From Mediterraneibacter catenae (GTDB lineage Bacteria; Bacillota; Clostridia; Lachnospirales; Lachnospiraceae): DNA of 42,739 bases. Positions within the stretch are counted from its first letter, which is position 1. Each line of letters opens with the position of its first letter. This document shows, piece after piece, positions 15,872 to 21,890 of this stretch. The notes under the pieces were generated by a model. It was not told the origin of the DNA, did no database searches, and saw nothing but the letters and a program-made list of their open reading frames with translations. The translations under genes were made by a program, and so were the position numbers. Where the stretch lies: positions 1 to 42,739 of the forward strand of contig NZ_VMSO01000022.1 of the NCBI RefSeq assembly GCF_008691045.1. The letters run 5' to 3'.

Positions 15872-15967
15872 ACGAACCGCACTATTAGTTCGTATTTTAT
15901 TATACGCATTAAAATTGCGTACGTCAAGATGTATTTCTAGAAATCCGCACTTGTAATTCGTATTTTA
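15872..15967. promoter_or_regulatory. Repressor operators and divergent promoters of the element
   Basis: The leftward promoter is TTGACG (15922-15927), 17 bases, TATAAT (15899-15904). The spacer is filled by the inverted repeat TACGCA/TGCGTA (15903-15908 and 15916-15921). A second dyad ACGAAC/GTTCGT lies at 15872-15877 and 15888-15893. The word TTCGTATTTTA occurs at 15889 and again at 15957, just before the rightward XRE gene. This layout fits a phage-like repressor switch. Confidence 0.65.
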
Positions 15968-16004
15968 ATGTGATAAGATGGACGAAAGAGAGGTGAATTC
16001 AATC

Positions 16005-16595
16005 ATGAAACATGATACGAAACAGATCGGACTGAGAATCCGAACTGCCCGAAAGCAAAAAGGTATGAATCAGACTCAGCTGGCAGCCGCACTTGGTAAA
16101 TCCCTCCGCACAATCCAGAAATACGAAAGCGGAGAGATTGAAGTGTCGCTCGCCATGATCAACGAGCTTGCCGGGGTACTGGACACCACTTCTACTTATC
16201 TGACCGGCTATGACACGCAGGAGAAGCCGCTGACCAATATGGCAGACGTCATGCAGTTTCTCTTCCAGCTGGATCAGATCCGGGAGCTCGGCTTCCGGAT
16301 CGATGTGAAGCGTCCGCCGGAACACGACCGCTGGGAGTGCTCCATTACCTTCAATGGCAAAGACCTGTCGTCCTCTGAAAATGCAGATATGTGTTTATTC
16401 CTGGAAGAATTCAGGGAAAACAGAGAGGAATATGCTGCATATGGCCATTCTGCCAGTTCCTATCAGGACTGGAAAGACAAGACACTGGCCTACTATGCAG
16501 CTGTCCCGTTGTCTGAAACGGAAACGGAAGAACTGACAGAGGAAGAGCGCATCAGCCGCCGGAATGCCTTTTTAAAGGAGCAGTTCAGATCATAA
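16005..16595 (+). CDS. XRE-family repressor of the mobilizable element
   Basis: The first ~65 residues form a classical XRE helix-turn-helix (IGLRIRTARKQKGMNQTQLA, then LGKSLRTIQKYESGEIEV). The remaining ~130 residues are an unassigned acidic domain. The ATG at 16005 is chosen because AGAGGTG lies nine bases upstream and the helix-turn-helix starts there; the upstream ATG at 15978 lacks a site. It is divergent from the Xis-like/primase operon across an operator-rich region and 29 bases upstream of the integrase. It probably silences the element's leftward genes and co-regulates integrase. Confidence 0.85.
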   Translation: MKHDTKQIGLRIRTARKQKGMNQTQLAAALGKSLRTIQKYESGEIEVSLAMINELAGVLDTTSTYLTGYDTQEKPLTNMADVMQFLFQLDQIRELGFRIDVKRPPEHDRWECSITFNGKDLSSSENADMCLFLEEFRENREEYAAYGHSASSYQDWKDKTLAYYAAVPLSETETEELTEEERISRRNAFLKEQFRS

Positions 16596-16624
16596 GTCCT
16601 TCAAAAGAAAGGAGCAATGACTGA

Positions 16625-17686
16625 ATGAAATTACCAAACGGCTACGGAAGTGTAGTGAAATTATCCGGAAAACGGAGAAAACCATATATGGTCCGCAAGA
16701 CAACAGGATACCGGATCGATCCCGTAAAAGAAAAGAAGATTACAGAATATATTATCATCGGCTATGCCCGGACGAAATCCGAAGGGCTGGAGATGCTGGC
16801 TGATTATAATCATAATCCCTATGATACGAAAGCCGCGAAAATGACTTTTTCCGAGGTGTACGAGGAATGGTCGAAGAAGAAATATCCGACCGTATCTGAA
16901 AGCAATGTAAAAGGATACACAGCCTCCTACAAGGCCTGTACCCTCCTTTACCACCGGGTTTTCAAAGACCTGAAGCTGGCGGATCTTCAGCAGGTGATCG
17001 ATACCTGCGGCAAAAATTATCCGACACTGAAGAAAGTAAAGATCCTGTTTAACCAGCTGTACGGATTTGCCCTGAAGAACGATATCTGCAACAAAGATTA
17101 TTCCACCTACGTGGATATCGCGCAGTACAAAGACCGGAACCCGAACAAACACAGCAGGAACAAATTTCCCAGGGAAGAGATTGACAGGATCTGGACCATG
17201 CAGGATGATAAATATTACCAGATTGTCCTCATGCTGCTCTATAACGGCACCCGGATTTCCGAATTCCTGTCCCTGAAAAAAGTAAATGTACACCTGGATG
17301 AGCAGTATTTTGATGTGATCGACAGCAAAACAGAAAACGGTATCCGGAAAGTGCCCATTGCCGACAAGCTGCTCCCGTTCTACCGGAACTGGTACAACTC
17401 CTGCCCGGAATGTGAATATCTTCTCCATACAGAAGACGGGAAACCGTTCAAGTACCGCAACTACTTTGACAGTTACTGGACACCCCTGATGGAGCAGATC
17501 GGTATCCAGCGGACACCGCACTGCACCCGCCACACCTGTATCTCCATGCTGTCCGAAGCCGGTGTGCAGGAAACGGTCATCAAGAAAATTGTGGGGCATT
17601 CCGGAGCCATGACACTGACTGAAAAGGTCTACACCCATCTGGATGTACGGATCCTGATTGACGCCATAAACAAGACTCTTGAGTAA
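16625..17686 (+). CDS. int: Tyrosine recombinase (integrase) targeting rpsI
   Basis: The 353-residue protein has the catalytic set of tyrosine recombinases: Arg210 in NGTRISE, His299-x-x-Arg302 in HCTRH, His325 in VGHS and nucleophile Tyr336 in VYTHLD. The N-terminal region looks like an arm-binding domain followed by a core-binding SAM-like domain (about 75-160). AAAGGAG lies eight bases upstream of the ATG. The gene ends about 185 bases from the rpsI stop codon. Neighbouring att repeats identify the 3' end of rpsI as its target. It may also act on the two other att copies, which would mobilise unit A. Confidence 0.95.
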   Translation: MKLPNGYGSVVKLSGKRRKPYMVRKTTGYRIDPVKEKKITEYIIIGYARTKSEGLEMLADYNHNPYDTKAAKMTFSEVYEEWSKKKYPTVSESNVKGYTASYKACTLLYHRVFKDLKLADLQQVIDTCGKNYPTLKKVKILFNQLYGFALKNDICNKDYSTYVDIAQYKDRNPNKHSRNKFPREEIDRIWTMQDDKYYQIVLMLLYNGTRISEFLSLKKVNVHLDEQYFDVIDSKTENGIRKVPIADKLLPFYRNWYNSCPECEYLLHTEDGKPFKYRNYFDSYWTPLMEQIGIQRTPHCTRHTCISMLSEAGVQETVIKKIVGHSGAMTLTEKVYTHLDVRILIDAINKTLE

Positions 17687-17693
17687 AGATATT

Positions 17694-17714
17694 TTTGTTG
17701 CAAACGTGTTACAA
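17694..17714. repeat. Paired GTTGCAAA-type sites at the integrase end
   Basis: GTTGCAAACGTGTTACAAAC lies just past the integrase stop codon. It matches the pairs at 534 and 5882 near the other att sites and is the candidate right-arm integrase binding site. Confidence 0.5.
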
Positions 17715-17781
17715 ACGCGCTGCTAATCCGGTGATTTTCACCCGGTTTCCCTACGTTCCACCGCGTTTCCAGGACAAAGAG

Positions 17782-17814
17782 AAAAACCCCGGAAACGTGA
17801 TGTTTCCAGGGTTT
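17782..17814 (-). terminator. Terminator now serving rpsI, supplied by the element
   Basis: CCC-GGAAAC (17787-17796) pairs with GTTTCC-GGG (17802-17811) with one mismatch. On the minus strand it is followed by five T. It lies 58 bases past the rpsI stop codon but inside the att-bounded element, so unit B provides the terminator of the rplM-rpsI operon. Confidence 0.75.
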
Positions 17815-17838
17815 GCCTGCAATTTCAATAACTGTTCG

Positions 17839-17882
17839 ATTATCTCTTGGGTAATCCCGATTAACGCTTGCTTAACGTTTGG
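17839..17882. other. Right attachment site (attR) at the rpsI 3' end
   Basis: TTAACGTTTGG (17872-17882) is the reverse complement of the last codons and stop of rpsI. GATTATCTCTTGGGTAA at 17839-17855 and GATTAACG at 17860-17867 are shared with the left site at 458-487. Insertion leaves the S9 coding sequence intact. Confidence 0.75.
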
Positions 17883-18264
17883 AGAACTGCGGAGCTCTAC
17901 GAGCTGCTTTGAGTCCGTATTTCTTACGCTCTTTCATTCTCGGATCACGTGTAAGGAATCCTGCGCTCTTGAGCACCGGTCTGTAATCAGCATCTGCCTC
18001 AAGGAGAGCTCTTGCAATACCGTGACGGATTGCTCCAGCCTGTCCTGTGTAACCGCCGCCTTTTACGTTTACGATTACATCGAATTTGTCTGTTGTGCCT
18101 GTAGCTACGAGCGGCTGGCGTACAACAACCTTCAGAGTCTCAAGTCCGAGATACTCGTCGATATCTCTTTTATTGATCGTGATCTTACCTGTTCCAGGTA
18201 CAAGATATACTCTTGCTACTGATTTTTTTCTTCTTCCTGTTCCGTAGTATTTTGCGTTAGCCAC
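17872..18264 (-). CDS. rpsI: 30S ribosomal protein S9
   Basis: The 130 residues show the S9 pattern from [14 protein letters not shown] to the basic tail ending SKR, which reaches the P-site tRNA in the ribosome. The gene follows rplM by 26 bases in the usual operon order. Its last codons and stop are the integration target of the island; the reading frame is intact, so the element restores the 3' end. Downstream transcription now ends in element DNA. Confidence 0.98.
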   Translation of the reverse strand: MANAKYYGTGRRKKSVARVYLVPGTGKITINKRDIDEYLGLETLKVVVRQPLVATGTTDKFDVIVNVKGGGYTGQAGAIRHGIARALLEADADYRPVLKSAGFLTRDPRMKERKKYGLKAARRAPQFSKR

Positions 18265-18290
18265 TGTTATATCCTCCTTTCAACCTCTAC

Positions 18291-18719
18291 CTAAAATGTC
18301 AGAACTTCCGGTTTCTGTGCCTGATGTGCATGATCCGGTCCAGCGTATACGTGAAGTTTCTTGATCATGTCTCTTCCCATAGGTCCTTTCGGGAGCATTC
18401 CTTTAACAGCAAGCTCAATTACTTTCTCCGGTTTCTTAGCCATCATCTCGGCAAGTGTAGTCTCTCTCATTCCTCCTACATAATCGGAGTGGCTGTAGTA
18501 AATCTTCTGCTGAAGTTTCTTTCCTGTTACTTTTACTTTCTCAGCATTTACAATGATTACATAATCGCCTGTATCGATATGCGGTGTGTATTCCGGCTTA
18601 TTCTTTCCTCTGAGCACTTTAGCAACCTCAGATGCAAGACGTCCGAGTGTACATCCTTCAGCGTCAACCACATACCATTTTCTTTCAATCTTGTCAGGGT
18701 TAGCCATATAAGTTTTCAT
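18291..18719 (-). CDS. rplM: 50S ribosomal protein L13
   Basis: The 142-residue product is a standard L13 ([17 protein letters not shown], then [16 protein letters not shown] and [12 protein letters not shown]). It is the first gene of the rplM-rpsI operon. AGGAGG precedes the ATG. A perfect sigma-A promoter and a structured leader lie upstream. Confidence 0.98.
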   Translation of the reverse strand: MKTYMANPDKIERKWYVVDAEGCTLGRLASEVAKVLRGKNKPEYTPHIDTGDYVIIVNAEKVKVTGKKLQQKIYYSHSDYVGGMRETTLAEMMAKKPEKVIELAVKGMLPKGPMGRDMIKKLHVYAGPDHAHQAQKPEVLTF

Positions 18720-18779
18720 GGGTGTTCCTCCTATAAAATCATCAGATAACGTTGCATATTTTGCTTATATATTTGAAAT

Positions 18780-18809
18780 CAGCATACTCCGGGGCTATGG
18801 CGCATACTG
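18780..18809 (-). promoter_or_regulatory. Leader hairpin upstream of rplM
   Basis: On the minus strand CAGTATGC pairs with GTATGCTG (two G-U pairs) around a 14-base loop. It begins about 17 bases after the expected transcription start and about 60 bases before the start codon. L13 operons in Firmicutes often have an autoregulatory leader, and this is a candidate. The match to the known leader model was not tested. Confidence 0.45.
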
Positions 18810-18833
18810 TTTCTCCTTTAGTCATGCTGTAAT

Positions 18834-18862
18834 ATTATAGTCCTCAACACTCTCTATGTCAA
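18834..18862 (-). promoter_or_regulatory. Promoter of rplM-rpsI
   Basis: TTGACA (18857-18862) and TATAAT (18834-18839) on the minus strand are separated by 17 bases: a perfect consensus sigma-A promoter. Confidence 0.9.
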
Positions 18863-18869
18863 GATTTTT

Positions 18870-19811
18870 TTATTTTCTTCTATTTATGATTATAATCAGT
18901 GCTATGACCGCCGCTGCAGCTGCGGCTGTAATAACGCCCCAGACCACTACAGAATTATCATCACCAGTCTGAGGATTGACTGTCGCCCTGACAGTCGATG
19001 ATCCGGAGGACACACTGTCGGGATATTTCTTTGTAAGCTCCAGCTTATCAACTTTCTCCGTCGGTTCGAGCGAAGACGGCAGTTCGACCTGTTCTTTCTT
19101 TTCCATGACCACATAGATTCCCGAATGATCTGTTTCAAACGTCGCCTGCCCATTATTATATGAAAAAGGAACTTCTGTCCTTACCGGTGTCTTCCCGTCC
19201 ATGCTGAGTTCGCTGATCACAAGTCTGTCGGTATCATAACCTGACGGTACGCTCAGAGAAACTTTCAATGCGCTTTCCGGCTGTACCGGCTGCTGGGTCA
19301 CAGGATCAACAATTGCCACTGTATATATCTGAAACTGATCCGAACTAAGTGCAAGGAACTGGCTCAGACTGCCGTAAAGATCATTTGTACTGTCCATGGG
19401 AATCGCTACCGCTATCGGATCTGCCGTAATTCCCGGAAGGTCTACCTGCTGATTGTCGTCTTCCTGATCATCTATCTGCTCATCGCCAGATAAATCTTCG
19501 TTTCCATCCACACTGTCATCCGACTGACTCTGCCCGTCCGATGTTTCCGTTTCCGGATCCTCACCGGTTAATCCGTCGGAAGCATCTGATTCGTCCGCCG
19601 CCGGGACAGTATCGCCCGCTTCATTTCCATCTATACCATTCTCTGTATATGTATCCGGCACTGTTTCAATATCCTGCGCCCCCTTCTCTGCACCGCTGTT
19701 CGTGAAATCCGACTCCTGCGCCTGTACATTTCCGGGTATGAGCATTAATATCAGCATTACAGACAGAAGCCAAACTGCTCCTCTCTTTTTAATTACACTC
19801 TGTTTTTTCAT
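18870..19811 (-). CDS. Secreted acidic surface protein with sortase-type anchor
   Basis: The 313 residues begin with a signal peptide (basic MKKQSVIKKR, then a hydrophobic stretch ending VQAQES). A long Asp/Glu/Ser-rich low-complexity region (about 30-125) follows. The next ~140 residues look like beta structure. The end has NPQTGDDN, a hydrophobic segment rich in Ala and Ile, and the tail NRRK, a variant cell-wall sorting signal. Hence it is probably exported and coupled to peptidoglycan by a sortase. The substrate or ligand is unknown. The ATG at 19811 has GGAG eight bases upstream; the upstream GTG is less likely. It has its own strong promoter. Confidence 0.75.
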   Translation of the reverse strand: MKKQSVIKKRGAVWLLSVMLILMLIPGNVQAQESDFTNSGAEKGAQDIETVPDTYTENGIDGNEAGDTVPAADESDASDGLTGEDPETETSDGQSQSDDSVDGNEDLSGDEQIDDQEDDNQQVDLPGITADPIAVAIPMDSTNDLYGSLSQFLALSSDQFQIYTVAIVDPVTQQPVQPESALKVSLSVPSGYDTDRLVISELSMDGKTPVRTEVPFSYNNGQATFETDHSGIYVVMEKKEQVELPSSLEPTEKVDKLELTKKYPDSVSSGSSTVRATVNPQTGDDNSVVVWGVITAAAAAAVIALIIIINRRK

Positions 19812-19865
19812 ACCGATCACTCCATATCGAAACTATGATTAAATTGGATTTGTAGTTCTATTTTT

Positions 19866-19894
19866 AGTATATCTTCTGCTTACCGCAGTGTCAA
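19866..19894 (-). promoter_or_regulatory. Promoter of the surface protein gene
   Basis: On the minus strand TTGACA (19889-19894) is followed after 17 bases by TATACT (19866-19871), about 55 bases before the start codon. Confidence 0.8.
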
Positions 19895-20003
19895 TTCGCT
19901 CTTCTGTTTCATATGGAATTATGGTACAATATCTATATTCTACGCAGTTCTGACCGTACGCATCGGCAGGACGCAAAACAGCAGTAAAGGAAGGTGCTAA
20001 TCT

Positions 20004-21437
20004 ATGTGGGCTTACAATGAAACTTTTTACCAGATATATCCGATCGGATTCTGCGGTGCTCCCGTACACAATGACGGCGTCACGGAACACCGCATCCTGA
20101 AAATCGGCGAATGGGCCGGGTATCTCCAGGAACTGGGAATCGGTTCTATTATCTTAAATCCGATCTTTGAATCCGACAATCACGGATATGACACAAGAGA
20201 TTTTACTAAAATCGACTGCCGTCTCGGCACAAATGATGATTTCAAAGAAGTCTGCCAGACGCTTCACGACCACAATGTCAAGATCATGCTCGACGGCGTA
20301 TTTAACCATGTAGGCAGAGGTTTTTGGGCATTTAAAGATGTTCAGGAGAAGAAATGGGATTCTCCGTACAAAGACTGGTTCTGCATCAACTTTGACGGAA
20401 ACAGCGGTTATAATGACGGATTCTGGTACGAAGGCTGGGAGGGGCATTATGAACTGGTCAAGCTGAACCTGCATAACCCTGCGGTTGTCGACTATCTGCT
20501 CGACTGTGTCAAAATGTGGATCGAAGAATTCGGAATTGACGGTCTCAGGCTCGATGTCGCTTACAGTCTGGATCACAACTTCATGCGGCGTCTCCGCCAT
20601 TTCTGCGAAGAGATCAAACCGGGCTTTGCACTGATCGGGGAAGTACTCTTCGGAGATTATAATCTGATCGTCAACGATGAGATGCTCCACAGTTGTACAA
20701 ACTACGAGTGCTACAAGGGAATCTATTCCAGTTTTAACAGTATGAATATGTTTGAGATCGCACATTCGCTGAACCGTCAGTACGGACCGGAACAATGGTG
20801 TATATACAGAGGGAAGCACCTCATGACCTTTGTAGATAATCACGACGTATCAAGACTGGCCACCATTCTGACAAACAAACAGCATATTGCGCTTGCATAC
20901 GGTCTCCTCTTCGGAATGCCGGGCATCCCCTGCATCTATTACGGAAGCGAGTGGGGCGAAGAAGGTGCAAAAGCGCCGGACAATGATTATGCACTCCGTC
21001 CGTGTTTCGATGAGCCGAAGCCAAATGAACTGACTGCATTTATCAAGGCGCTGATAGCTCTGCGCAGAGAGAGCGACGCACTGTGTAACGGAACGTATCA
21101 CAACACTGTGATCACTAACCATCAGCTTATCTTTGAACGGAAGACAGACACCGAAAGAGTCCTGGTTGCGATCAATGCATCTGATTCAGAATACACGGCC
21201 TCAAGCCATGAACTGAACGGCACATTCTCCCGGACACTGGTATATCCCGGCCAATATGAGGCACTTTCCGTGACAGATGCTAATACGTCCAAAGACAATG
21301 TGACAACAGATGATGCCAAAACGTCGGAAGACGCCGTTTCAGGAACAACTGATACTGAAAATCCTGCGGAAGATATCGTAACATTGAACGGACAACTTAC
21401 TATGCCGGCTTACAGCGTCCAATATTTTAAAATGTAA
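20004..21437 (+). CDS. GH13 alpha-amylase family glycosidase, intracellular
   Basis: The four conserved GH13 regions are visible: DGVFNH (97-102), GLRLDVAYS with nucleophile Asp184, IGEVLFG with acid/base Glu213 and FVDNHD with Asp278. No signal peptide is present, so it acts in the cytosol on maltodextrin-type substrates. The exact specificity (alpha-amylase, neopullulanase or glucosidase) cannot be read. Between about residues 418 and 455 the C-terminal beta domain is interrupted by a Thr/Asp/Ser-rich low-complexity stretch, before the final strand TMPAYSVQYFKM. AAGGTG lies seven bases before the ATG. It is followed by a clear terminator. Confidence 0.9.
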   Translation: MWAYNETFYQIYPIGFCGAPVHNDGVTEHRILKIGEWAGYLQELGIGSIILNPIFESDNHGYDTRDFTKIDCRLGTNDDFKEVCQTLHDHNVKIMLDGVFNHVGRGFWAFKDVQEKKWDSPYKDWFCINFDGNSGYNDGFWYEGWEGHYELVKLNLHNPAVVDYLLDCVKMWIEEFGIDGLRLDVAYSLDHNFMRRLRHFCEEIKPGFALIGEVLFGDYNLIVNDEMLHSCTNYECYKGIYSSFNSMNMFEIAHSLNRQYGPEQWCIYRGKHLMTFVDNHDVSRLATILTNKQHIALAYGLLFGMPGIPCIYYGSEWGEEGAKAPDNDYALRPCFDEPKPNELTAFIKALIALRRESDALCNGTYHNTVITNHQLIFERKTDTERVLVAINASDSEYTASSHELNGTFSRTLVYPGQYEALSVTDANTSKDNVTTDDAKTSEDAVSGTTDTENPAEDIVTLNGQLTMPAYSVQYFKM

Positions 21438-21460
21438 ATCTGTTCCGGTCACATATCCAC

Positions 21461-21508
21461 GCCGGCATAGAGGAATTGCCTAACATCTCTTCTATGCCGG
21501 CATTATTT
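21461..21508 (+). terminator. Terminator of the GH13 gene
   Basis: GCCGGCATAGA (21461-21471) pairs with TCTATGCCGGC (21491-21501). A T-rich tail ATTATTTTAT follows on the plus strand. Confidence 0.8.
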
Positions 21509-21553
21509 TATCTTTTATCAACATTCTTATCACAGTTCCTATATACAGACAGC

Positions 21554-21582
21554 TTGATTTTCAGAGTATTATTATTTATGAT
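21554..21582 (+). promoter_or_regulatory. Promoter of the 80-residue gene
   Basis: TTGATT (21554-21559), 17 bases, TATGAT (21577-21582) lie about 50 bases before the start codon on the plus strand. Confidence 0.5.
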
Positions 21583-21634
21583 ATCCGGAGAACCTCATAA
21601 GATATAACATATAAACGATCAAGGAGAATTTGTC

Positions 21635-21877
21635 ATGAATCTTTCGCAGCTCACGCGCCTGCAGGCTTTAAAAAAACATTTAGCAGCATTTCAGAAGAAT
21701 CATCCGAAATTCGGGAGTTTCTGCACTGCTGTGTATCAAAATGCACTGACCGAAGGAACGGTCATTGAAATCAGCGCTACATCACCTGACGGCAGGAACT
21801 ACGTAACGAATCTGAAACTGACACCGGAAGATCTTGAGTTCCTGCATGCACTGCAGGAACTCAAGCAACTCAGATAA
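21635..21877 (+). CDS. Small conserved-looking hypothetical protein
   Basis: The 80-residue protein has no signal peptide or membrane segment. It starts with a basic amphipathic helix (LTRLQALKKHLAAFQKNHPKF), continues with short strands and ends with another helix (EDLEFLHALQELKQ). The ORF has AAGGAG nine bases upstream and a plausible promoter, so it is probably a real gene. It is convergent with the flavodiiron gene, with only 13 bases between them. I do not recognise the family. Confidence 0.7.
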   Translation: MNLSQLTRLQALKKHLAAFQKNHPKFGSFCTAVYQNALTEGTVIEISATSPDGRNYVTNLKLTPEDLEFLHALQELKQLR

Positions 21878-21890
21878 ATAAAAAAATTCC

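Larger units (their letters stand above)
5829..17882. mobile_element. Unit B: integrative and mobilizable element in rpsI
   Basis: The element is bounded by att cores at 5829 and 17872. It encodes an integrase next to the attR end, an XRE repressor, an Xis-like protein, a primase, a helicase and a MobA/MobL relaxase. No type IV secretion genes are present, so it would need a helper conjugative system. The backbone (about 11,600-17,700) looks richer in GC than the defence cargo (about 5,950-10,740), which suggests the cargo was acquired separately. Confidence 0.8.

Noticed and set aside
16661..17638. Long minus-strand frame of 325 codons
   Set aside because: It is the complement of the integrase gene, which has full catalytic motifs.
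482..17882. Complete integrative conjugative element or prophage
   Set aside because: No type IV secretion, FtsK/TcpA coupling, capsid, portal or terminase genes are present. Only mobilization and replication functions are found.
20154..20843. Minus-strand frame of 229 codons
   Set aside because: It is antisense to the GH13 gene; no start site, and the GH13 motifs are clear.
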